From Mycobacterium sp. 852002-50816_SCH5313054-b (GTDB lineage Bacteria; Actinomycetota; Actinomycetes; Mycobacteriales; Mycobacteriaceae): a DNA stretch of 57,510 nt. Both the position numbers and the translations under genes were made by a program. This document shows, piece by piece, positions 44,314-51,582 of the stretch (within the stretch, counting starts at the first letter, position 1; every line of letters starts with the position of its first letter). The notes under the pieces are model-generated. The model did not search any database, was not told the origin of the DNA, and worked only from the letters and a program-made list of their open reading frames with translations. Location of the stretch: contig NZ_LZIC01000080.1 of assembly GCF_001667185.1 (NCBI RefSeq), positions 1 through 57,510 on the forward strand. Reading direction: 5' to 3'.

Positions 44314-45405
44314 TTACATCACGTCGCGATAGATCTGGGCGGTCGCCGCCGCGCAGTCATCCCACGAGAACGCGGCCAACCGAGCGTGGCCGCGTACCCG
44401 CAGATCCGCCTGCAATTCCTCACTTGTCACGACGCGCTCCAGCGTTGTCCGCAGGTCCTCGTCGCTGTTCGGATCGAAATAGGCACCCGCATCGCCCACG
44501 ATTTCCGGGATGGGGCCCGCATCGCTGCATACGACCGGACATCCATAGCTCATGGCTTCGAGTGGAGGTATCCCAAATCCCTCGTATTTGGACGGATAAA
44601 TGAACGCAGTGGCGGATCGGTAGCACCTGGCAAGCTCACGATCGGGCCCGGACGCGAACCGCACCCTCTCGGTAATACCAAGTCGTTCAATCACGTCGCG
44701 CTCGTCAGGCAGTACTGGCTGTCCACCGAAAGCTACTAGGTCGAATCGGCGCAATATTGGAGAGCTGGCGAAGGCCTGAAGCAGAGTCGTGAAGTTCTTG
44801 TAGCCGTACCGATTCCCCACGTAGAGAAGCGTCGGCCGGTTCGCAGGCTCTTGCTCACCGGGCGCCTCAACCTCCACCGAATAACCGAGGTGCACAACGC
44901 TCGTGCGTGCTGGATCGACGCCGAACAGACGTACCAGATCCCGGCGCGTGTTTTCGGAAATGCAGATCACGTGGTCGGCGCGATTGACGGCAGCCCGCTT
45001 CGCGGCAGTCGCTTGTACGGCGTCGGGGAACTCGTCGGGGAACAGCTCGTGGATCATGTCGTAGACGGTCACGATGCGGCGCCGCGCCCTGCCGACAGGC
45101 TTGAGGGCGTAGTAAGTTTCGTGCACGATGTCCGGATTCACTCTCCGCAATGCCATCGGCGCGACGAACCGGTTGACAACCCCGGCGACACGCGGAATGT
45201 CTCCGAACGTGTAGGGCACATGTCTGCCTCGCGTGAAGCGGCGCGCGGAATCGGCCGTCAGATAGTTGTTCACGTGTAGCGGGGCCACGATAGATACCTC
45301 CGACACGCCCTGCGCAGTCAGGCGGCGAGCCAGCTCGAAGAAGTAGCGCGAGATGCCGCCATATCGCTGCGACGAGAAGATCTGGTAGTCGAACGCGACC
45401 TTCAC
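44314..45405 (-). CDS. Family 4 glycosyltransferase (GT-B)
   Basis: A 363-residue GT-B enzyme. The N-terminal acceptor domain has YQIFSSQRYGGISRYFFELARRL and IVHETYYAL. The C-terminal donor domain has LLYVGNRYGYKNFTTLLQAF and the EX7E-type signature FIYPSKYEGFGIPPLEAMSYGCPVVCSDAGPIPEIVGDAG (two glutamates seven residues apart). GTG at 45405 overlaps the stop of the SDR gene before it. GT4 enzymes of this type transfer mannose, rhamnose or fucose. The GDP-mannose-dehydratase-like partner hints at a GDP-linked 6-deoxysugar donor, which is inference. Confidence 0.9.
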   Translation of the reverse strand: MKVAFDYQIFSSQRYGGISRYFFELARRLTAQGVSEVSIVAPLHVNNYLTADSARRFTRGRHVPYTFGDIPRVAGVVNRFVAPMALRRVNPDIVHETYYALKPVGRARRRIVTVYDMIHELFPDEFPDAVQATAAKRAAVNRADHVICISENTRRDLVRLFGVDPARTSVVHLGYSVEVEAPGEQEPANRPTLLYVGNRYGYKNFTTLLQAFASSPILRRFDLVAFGGQPVLPDERDVIERLGITERVRFASGPDRELARCYRSATAFIYPSKYEGFGIPPLEAMSYGCPVVCSDAGPIPEIVGDAGAYFDPNSDEDLRTTLERVVTSEELQADLRVRGHARLAAFSWDDCAAATAQIYRDVM

Positions 45406-46367
45406 CGGCGCTCACTTGAAGTCCACTCGGCCTCCACCATTGCCTTGACGACATCGGGCATCCGGTACGTCGCCGACCAGCCGAGGACCTCTTCTGCCCT
45501 GGATGCATCGCCAAGACCTTCGGCGAGATCCGTGGGGCGCTTCAGCGCTTCCGAAAGGTCGGTATGCTCACGCCAGTCGAGCCCGACCTGGGCGAACGCC
45601 GTTTCGGCAAACTCTTCGAGGGTATGGCTTTCGCCTGTGGCGATCACGAAGTCCGAGCCGTTGGGTTGCTGCAGCATGCGCCACATCGCGTCCACATATT
45701 CGGGAGCCCAGCCCCAATCTCGTTTGATGTGAACGTTGCCCAGCGTAAGGCGCGAGCGCTCACCCCTGGCGATGCGGACCGCCGCCGCGACGATCTTCTT
45801 CGTCACGAAACGTTCCGGGCGCAAAGGGGATTCGTGGTTGAAAAGCACTCCGGTGCTCGCGTGCAGCCCATACGCGTCGCGGTAATTGGCAACGAGCCAA
45901 TGTGCCGTCGACTTCGCCACGGCGTAGGGGCTGCGGGGGCGAAAAGGAGCCTCTTCGTTCGCTGCGCACCCGCCGGTGTCTCCGAAACACTCACTGGACC
46001 CGGCGTTATAGAAGCGGATGGGTTTGTCGAGAAAACGTATCGCCTCAAGCAGATTCAGCGTTCCGGCGGCAATGCTTTCGAGCGTTTCCACCGGTTGCTC
46101 GAAGGACAGGCCGACCGAGCTTTGCCCGGCCATGTTGTAGATCTCTTGGGGATCGGTTCTGCGCAGCACGTTCAGGACGCTGCGAAAGTCGTTACCGGCC
46201 ATGGACTCCAGGCGCACGTGGTCCCGGACGCCGAGCCACACGAGATTCGCGAATCCACCGATCTGTGCATCGCGCGAGGTGCCCCAGACCTCATAGCCCT
46301 TGTCAAGCAGCAGGCGCGCCAGGTATGCACCGTCTTGGCCTGAGATGCCGCAGATCAGCGCTCTCAC
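45402..46367 (-). CDS. GDP-mannose dehydratase-like SDR, second copy
   Basis: A 321-residue extended SDR of the GDP-mannose 4,6-dehydratase group, clearly different from gmdA (shorter loops; AGQSSVGLSFEQPVETLES in place of AAQSHVRVSFDEP; SSECFG in place of SSEMFG). NAD(P) motif CGISGQDGAYLARLLL; catalytic SPYAVAKSTAHW; NHESPLRPERFVTKKI and RDWGWAPEYVDAMWRML are family marks. It could be a dehydratase for another GDP-sugar or a 4-reductase making GDP-rhamnose. GTG 46367 with GAGGAGGG; the longer open frame upstream lacks a site. Confidence 0.87.
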   Translation of the reverse strand: MRALICGISGQDGAYLARLLLDKGYEVWGTSRDAQIGGFANLVWLGVRDHVRLESMAGNDFRSVLNVLRRTDPQEIYNMAGQSSVGLSFEQPVETLESIAAGTLNLLEAIRFLDKPIRFYNAGSSECFGDTGGCAANEEAPFRPRSPYAVAKSTAHWLVANYRDAYGLHASTGVLFNHESPLRPERFVTKKIVAAAVRIARGERSRLTLGNVHIKRDWGWAPEYVDAMWRMLQQPNGSDFVIATGESHTLEEFAETAFAQVGLDWREHTDLSEALKRPTDLAEGLGDASRAEEVLGWSATYRMPDVVKAMVEAEWTSSERR

Positions 46368-46449
46368 GCCGCCCTCCTCATTTCCTGGCGCAAATGCCGT
46401 GAGCATGGCGTATGCGCACGATGCCAGCCGCCATTGGTCCCTATTGAAC

Positions 46450-46482
46450 CATCCGCCGAGCAATCACCTGAACCGGCGGATG
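46450..46482. promoter_or_regulatory. Perfect inverted repeat in divergent gap
   Basis: CATCCGCCG (46450-46458) and CGGCGGATG (46474-46482) are perfectly complementary with a 15-base spacer. The position between the divergent SDR-GT operon and the GAP gene suggests a shared operator; a hairpin in a leader is the alternative. Confidence 0.4.
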
Positions 46483-46644
46483 AGGGTGAGTGAGGCGTCA
46501 CAACACGGCGCGTATTCCTGCCGGATGACCTGAAGTCCCAGGTCGTTCTCGTGAAGCCGGCGTTCGCGCGCTGGTCAGTCGCCAAACGAATGAATTCGCC
46601 AGTAACGCCGCGAGATACGCCGCAGCGCGGTAGCGTCCTCACTG

Positions 46645-47409
46645 ATGTGGGCGATAGTGGTGGTAGCTGGGTTGGGGATGGCGATCGATCCCGTGCGGCT
46701 GGGGCTCGCCGTGGTGATGCTGGCGCGACGGAAACCCATGCTGAACCTGCTGGCGTTCTGGCTGGGCGGCATCGTCGCGGGGATGAGTATTGCAATAGCA
46801 GTACTGGTGTTTATGCGGGATGTCGCGCTGGTGGCTATCCGGAACCTCGTCGCCGCGGTCGGGGAGCTCAGGGCCGGAACCTTCATCTTTGAGGGCCCGC
46901 GTCTGATGGTCACCGTCGGCGTGTTCTCACTGCTGGTCCTGGCGGTCACAATGGTCCGCGCAAAGGCGGCGACGCAGGCGGTTGCGGCGCAGGCAACCGC
47001 CGGCGGCGGCAACACGGCCGTTCTGGTCGAGGAGCAGCGCCCACAAAGCCGTTTCGCCCGGTTGGGGGCCCGCACTCAAGCGATGTTGGACGGCGATTCC
47101 ATCTGGCCGGCGTTCGCGGTCGGCTTGATCACGTCGTTTCCGCCGTACGAAGGGGTCGTGGTGCTGGCCTTCATCATGGCTTCGGGGGCGGCCATCAGCA
47201 CCCAGTTCAGCGCATTCATCATTTTCACCCTGATGGTGCTTGCCGTCATCGAGATTCCCCTGGTCAGCTACTTGATGGTGCCGCAGAAAACCGAGACGGT
47301 GATGCTGCGGATCCAGCAGTGGTTGCGGACTTACCGTCAGCAGATCGCCCAGGTCATTCTCGGCTTCACGGGCGTCGTCTTTCTGACGCAGGGTCTTGCC
47401 GCTCTCTGA
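46645..47409 (+). CDS. GAP/SfLAP family glycolipid transport protein
   Basis: A 254-residue membrane protein with six helices (about 2-25, 33-58, 85-105, 150-172, 178-200 and 228-250). It starts MWAIVVVAGLGMAIDPVRLGLAVVMLARRKPMLNLLAFWLGG, the typical GAP (GPL-addressing protein/SfLAP) N-terminus, and has a hydrophilic Gln/Ala/Arg middle. GAP proteins help bring glycopeptidolipids or lipooligosaccharides to the cell surface; Rv1517 is the LOS-locus counterpart. It precedes a glycosyltransferase gene with almost no gap. ATG at 46645. Confidence 0.88.
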   Translation: MWAIVVVAGLGMAIDPVRLGLAVVMLARRKPMLNLLAFWLGGIVAGMSIAIAVLVFMRDVALVAIRNLVAAVGELRAGTFIFEGPRLMVTVGVFSLLVLAVTMVRAKAATQAVAAQATAGGGNTAVLVEEQRPQSRFARLGARTQAMLDGDSIWPAFAVGLITSFPPYEGVVVLAFIMASGAAISTQFSAFIIFTLMVLAVIEIPLVSYLMVPQKTETVMLRIQQWLRTYRQQIAQVILGFTGVVFLTQGLAAL

Positions 47410-47434
47410 GAGTGCTGCCGAGGGCGCGCTATCG

Positions 47435-48409
47435 GTGAATCCGGACCAGGCTGACGGCCCGCCTGCCACCCCGCTGGTCTCGGTGTGCGTGCCGCTGTAC
47501 AACAACGCCGGCACGATCGAGCGTTGCCTGCGCAGCATCCTCGAGCAGGACGGCGTCAACTTCGAGATCGTGGTCGTCGACGACGATTCGACCGACGGCG
47601 GCGCCGCAATCGCCTCCTCGATGCTGCGCCCCGGGGACCGGCTGGTGAAGAATCAACCCCGCCTCGGCCTCAACGGGAACCACAACAAATGCCTGGAGCT
47701 GGCGCGCGGCACGTGCGTCCAGTTCGTGCACGGCGATGACTGGTTGCTTCCCGGCGCCCTGGCGACGCTCACCCCGTACTTCGAGGACCCGGCCGTCGGG
47801 CTGGCGTTCGCGCCCCGGCAGGTGGTGGGTGACGACGAGCGCTGGCAGCGCCGCTACGGCAAAATGCACGCGCGCTTCCGCAACCTGCGCGAACGCAACG
47901 ACGGACCCTCGTTGGTGCGCCAGGTCGCGTTGCGCGGCGCGAAGGAAAACTGGGTGGGCGAGCCGACCTGCGTGATGTTTCGGCGCCGGCTGGCGCTGCA
48001 GGCGGGAGGCCTACGCAACGACATCTACCAGCTCGTCGATGTGGACTTCTGGCTGCGCCTGATGCTGCGATCGACGGTCTGCTTCGTGCCCCGGGAACTG
48101 TCGGTGCGCAGCCACATGAAGGGCACCGAAACGACGCATCTGATGGCGTCCCGAGGCTACGTGCTCGACCAGCTCCGCATCCTCAGCTGGCTGGCCGTTG
48201 ACCCGTTCTCACCGCGGTCGGTCCGGATTCTCGCACGGCTCTGGTGGTTTCCCGCGTGGCTGGCGCTGGTCGTGGAGATCGCAAGCTTCGGGCCGCAGCG
48301 GCGGTTGCATCTGAAGACGTTGGCGCGGGCGCCCTTTCAGGAGTTTTCGCGCGCCCGGAGGCTAGCCGAAGATCTCGGCGGTCAGCCCGAACTCGCCGAA
48401 CGTGCGTGA
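47435..48409 (+). CDS. Family 2 glycosyltransferase, Rv1520-like
   Basis: A 324-residue GT-A enzyme. VSVCVPLYNNAGTIERCLRSILEQDGVNFEIVVVDDDSTDGG is the donor site. GLNGNHNKCLELARGTCVQFVHGDDWLLPGAL includes the DxD-like HGDD. A C-terminal amphipathic or membrane-touching helix is near 285-305 (LARLWWFPAWLALVVEI). The frame opens at a TTG (47396) that overlaps the GAP gene. The GTG at 47435, 25 bases after the GAP stop and behind GAGGG, is preferred with moderate confidence. The last 48 bases overlap the convergent acyltransferase gene. Confidence 0.88.
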   Translation: MNPDQADGPPATPLVSVCVPLYNNAGTIERCLRSILEQDGVNFEIVVVDDDSTDGGAAIASSMLRPGDRLVKNQPRLGLNGNHNKCLELARGTCVQFVHGDDWLLPGALATLTPYFEDPAVGLAFAPRQVVGDDERWQRRYGKMHARFRNLRERNDGPSLVRQVALRGAKENWVGEPTCVMFRRRLALQAGGLRNDIYQLVDVDFWLRLMLRSTVCFVPRELSVRSHMKGTETTHLMASRGYVLDQLRILSWLAVDPFSPRSVRILARLWWFPAWLALVVEIASFGPQRRLHLKTLARAPFQEFSRARRLAEDLGGQPELAERA

Positions 48410-49711
48410 GACGTCCTCGCGCAGCGCGTCTTGCGAGTTCGTCCGGCCCGGAAGGTAGCCGTTGACCGCAACGAAGATCTTCCCCGCACCCCGCCCGGAA
48501 GCCAGGAACAGCTGGCCACCGACGCGCTCGAGGGCGCGCCTGTTGATGCCGGGTTCGATCAACCTTCCGGACGCGTAATCGGCGTCGGTGCCATCCGGGC
48601 TCATCACCTCGGGGGGCATGTCTCCGATGTTGGAGCAACCGATGGGAAGGGCGGCCGCACCGAGCCCCATGCCCGCGGCCCTGCGCGCCACCCACTTCGG
48701 GGTCAACGAGGTCAGTGGCAGCGGCCCCAAGAGCTCCTCGGTGATCCCGGCCAGGTCGGCGAACGCCTGCTTGAATTTGAGACGAGCTTCTCCCAGGTCC
48801 GTGGACAGCCGCGTCGGGTCGAGGGAAACGGTGGGGAACACCACCGCGTTGCCGCGCGTGTCGTCTTCGGTGCGGTCGCTGATCGGAAACGACAGGGTGA
48901 CGGTTCCGTCGTCGCAAACGCGTCCCATTCGCACGCCCAGCCTGCCCGCGAATCCAGCCAGCAGCGTGAAGCTGTTTCCGCCAATGCTTTTCGCGCACGC
49001 ATCCCATTCCGCCACGTCAAGGAAGGCGATCAGCGAGGGCACCAGGACGGGGGGCCGGCTGTCGCCGGCCCGCCGCGGCGCCGGTGGTGCCGAGCGCATC
49101 GAGGCGAAGACGTCCTTGCGCCGGTGCCGCGCAATTCGCACCGTCGCCCGCACCGCCCGCGCCAGTTCCGGTGCCGACGCGATGGTTTGGCGCGCGTCCT
49201 GCGCTATCGCCCGCCGGCGGGCGCGCGAACGGGGATAGGGGTAACCCAGGTAGCGGGTCCTCCCGCCGGCCGCATCCGCGAGCGCCTGCAGGATCCCGAG
49301 CCCATCGACGAGGGTGTGCGACGTCGTCAGACATACCGCGTTCCCGCCGTCGTCCAGGGGGAGCACCCCGATGTGCCAGGCGGGGCCGTATTCGGGATCC
49401 AGCGGCAGGCAGGCCCGCTCATGAAGCCAGGCGTTCAGATCAGCACGGGGCCGCTGCCTTTGGGCGATCTCGATGTCGTCCGGTCCGCGGGAGACCACCC
49501 AGCGATCACGCGCGAAGGGCAGCGGGGACGGTTCGACCAGCCGTCCCAACAGCCCGAAGCCGAGATTGCGGTGGAACCGGCGCAAACCGTCGAGGTTTAC
49601 CGGGCGGTCGTATATCCAGACGAACTGCACGAGCGCCCCGTAGCCAAGCGCCCGCAGACCGAGAAAGGACGCTTGGTCCATGTGTGCGAGTCGATTGTCC
49701 ACCGCGATCAC
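48362..49711 (-). CDS. PapA/wax-ester-synthase-like acyltransferase
   Basis: A 449-residue protein of the condensation-domain acyltransferase fold (PapA and WS/DGAT relatives). The active-site motif is SHTLVDG (HxxxDG) near 132-138. Supporting boxes are LSFPISDRTEDDTRGNAVVFPT and CSNIGDMPPEV. The N-terminus RLAHMDQASFLGLRALG is typical. It probably acylates a sugar or polyketide of the LOS, with acyl chains activated by FadD25 encoded divergently 104 bases away. M. tuberculosis has no gene here, but papA genes occur in LOS loci of other mycobacteria. GTG at 49711; an ATG at 49681 is possible. Confidence 0.82.
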   Translation of the reverse strand: MIAVDNRLAHMDQASFLGLRALGYGALVQFVWIYDRPVNLDGLRRFHRNLGFGLLGRLVEPSPLPFARDRWVVSRGPDDIEIAQRQRPRADLNAWLHERACLPLDPEYGPAWHIGVLPLDDGGNAVCLTTSHTLVDGLGILQALADAAGGRTRYLGYPYPRSRARRRAIAQDARQTIASAPELARAVRATVRIARHRRKDVFASMRSAPPAPRRAGDSRPPVLVPSLIAFLDVAEWDACAKSIGGNSFTLLAGFAGRLGVRMGRVCDDGTVTLSFPISDRTEDDTRGNAVVFPTVSLDPTRLSTDLGEARLKFKQAFADLAGITEELLGPLPLTSLTPKWVARRAAGMGLGAAALPIGCSNIGDMPPEVMSPDGTDADYASGRLIEPGINRRALERVGGQLFLASGRGAGKIFVAVNGYLPGRTNSQDALREDVSRTFGEFGLTAEIFG

Positions 49712-49761
49712 GCTAGTTTATTTGCCAGCGGGGCGGGTCCCTGCGGCCGGGCGGGCGGGTT

Positions 49762-49775
49762 GTTACGGTTGTAAC
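49762..49775. promoter_or_regulatory. Dyad between acyltransferase and fadD25
   Basis: GTTAC-ggtt-GTAAC is a perfect 5-base dyad in the short divergent gap, close to both starts. A candidate shared operator; short enough to be chance. Confidence 0.35.
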
Positions 49776-49815
49776 CTGGCCGTTCCTGGCCAGAAACGCT
49801 CTCGACGAAGGTAGT

Positions 49816-51579
49816 GTGTTGCCCGTGGTTCAGTCTTCGATCCCCGCCGTACTGCGCGAGCGCGCGAGCCTGCAGCCCAACGACGCGGCGTTCACATACC
49901 TTGACTACGAGCAGGATTGGGACGGCGTCGCACAGACCCTGACGTGGTCACAGTTGTACCGGCGCGTGGTCAACCTTGGCGAGCAGCTCAAAACCCATGG
50001 GTCGACCGGTGATCGGGCGCTCATCCTGGCCCCGCAGGGCTTGGACTACGTCCTGGGCTTTCTCGGTGCCCTGCAGGCCGGACTTGTCGCGGTTCCGCTT
50101 TCGGTTCCCTACGGCGGGGCCCACGACGAGCGCACCATCTCGGTGCTGGCCGACACGTCGCCCAAGGTCGTCCTCACGACGTCCGCGGTCTCGGAACTGG
50201 TGGGTGCGTCGGTGCAGTCGCAGGAGGGGCAATCCGCGCCCTCGATCGTCGACGTCGATTTGCTGGATCTCGAGACGCGGCAGCGGCCCGCCGGCCCCAG
50301 ACCCCGCGCCGGCACCAATGACGGGCCGGAGTTCATCTACTTGCAGTACACATCCGGGTCCACCCGCACACCCGCGGGTGTCATGGTCTCCAGCAAGAAC
50401 GTCTTCGCCAATTTCGAGCAGATCATGGGCGACTTCTTCGCGCCCGAGGGCGGGGTGGCGCCTCCCGACCTGACGGTGGTGTCCTGGCTGCCGCTCTACC
50501 ATGACATGGGACTCCTCTTGGGGATCATCATGCCGATCCTGGCGGGAGTGCCGACGCTGCTCTCCAGCCCGGTGGGGTTCTTGCAGCGACCGGCCCGCTG
50601 GATGCACATGCTGGCGCACCACGGTTGCACGATCTCGGCGGGGCCGAACTTCGCCTACGAGCTCGCGGTGCGCAAGACGTCGGACGACGACCTGGCCGGG
50701 CTCGATCTCGGCGGTGTGCACTCGATCCTCAACGGCAGCGAGCGCGTGCAGCCCGCGACCCTCAAGCGATTCGCGGACCGGTTCGCCCGCTTCAATTTCG
50801 ACCCCAGGGCGCTGCGGCCTTCCTACGGCATGGCCGAAGCCACGGTGTACATAGCGAGTCGGCAGGTGGGTGAACCACCAAAGATCGGCCAGTTCGACTC
50901 CGAGAAACTGCCCGCCGGCCAGGCGATCCCGTGCCTGGATGGCGGCGGCACACCGCTGGTCAGTTATGGCAGCCAGCAGTCGACCCTGACGCGCATCGTC
51001 GATCCCGACACGGGTCGTGAGTGTCCGGATGGGACGGCCGGGGAAATCTGGATACGCGGCGACAACATCGCCTTGGGCTATTGGCAGAAACCCGAGGAGA
51101 CCCAGCGCGTCTTCGGCGGAACGATCGTCAACCCATCCGAGGGGACACCCGAAGGACCCTGGCTGCGAACCGGGGATTCGGGCTTCTTCTCCGAGGGCGA
51201 GCTGTTCATCATCGGCCGCATCAAGGACCTGTTGATCGTCTACGGGCGCAACCATTCTCCCGACGACATCGAGGCGACGATTCAAGAGATCACCGCGGGA
51301 CGGTGTGCGGCGATCGCGGTTCCCGACAAGGGCGTCGAGAAGCTGGTCGCGATCATCGAGATGAAGAAGCGCGGCGACTCCGAAGAGGAGGTCGTCGACC
51401 TGCTGCGCGGCGTGAAACGCGAAGTCACCTCGGCGATTTCGAAGTCCCACGGGCTGAAAGTGGCGGATCTGGTTCTGGTGTCGCCCGGCTCGATTCCGAT
51501 CACCACCAGCGGCAAGATCAGGCGGCACCAGTGCGTCGAGCTCTACCGACAGGATGAGTTCGTCCGGTTGGACGCGTAG
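49816..51579 (+). CDS. fadD25: Fatty-acyl-AMP ligase FadD25
   Basis: A 587-residue adenylating enzyme of the FAAL type, equivalent to Rv1521. The AMP-binding loop is YLQYTSGSTRTPAGV; further boxes are SWLPLYHDMGLLLG, RPSYGMAEATVYIA, GPWLRTGDSGF and the hinge DLLIVYGRNHSPDDIE. FAALs load fatty acids as acyl-adenylates onto polyketide synthases; in the LOS locus the expected partner is Pks5-like. A GTG at 49816 and a TTG at 49819 are both good starts behind GAAGG; the TTG aligns with the M. tuberculosis N-terminus. The stop lies 3 bases from that of mmpL12 on the other strand. Confidence 0.94.
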   Translation: MLPVVQSSIPAVLRERASLQPNDAAFTYLDYEQDWDGVAQTLTWSQLYRRVVNLGEQLKTHGSTGDRALILAPQGLDYVLGFLGALQAGLVAVPLSVPYGGAHDERTISVLADTSPKVVLTTSAVSELVGASVQSQEGQSAPSIVDVDLLDLETRQRPAGPRPRAGTNDGPEFIYLQYTSGSTRTPAGVMVSSKNVFANFEQIMGDFFAPEGGVAPPDLTVVSWLPLYHDMGLLLGIIMPILAGVPTLLSSPVGFLQRPARWMHMLAHHGCTISAGPNFAYELAVRKTSDDDLAGLDLGGVHSILNGSERVQPATLKRFADRFARFNFDPRALRPSYGMAEATVYIASRQVGEPPKIGQFDSEKLPAGQAIPCLDGGGTPLVSYGSQQSTLTRIVDPDTGRECPDGTAGEIWIRGDNIALGYWQKPEETQRVFGGTIVNPSEGTPEGPWLRTGDSGFFSEGELFIIGRIKDLLIVYGRNHSPDDIEATIQEITAGRCAAIAVPDKGVEKLVAIIEMKKRGDSEEEVVDLLRGVKREVTSAISKSHGLKVADLVLVSPGSIPITTSGKIRRHQCVELYRQDEFVRLDA

Positions 51580-51582
51580 CCG

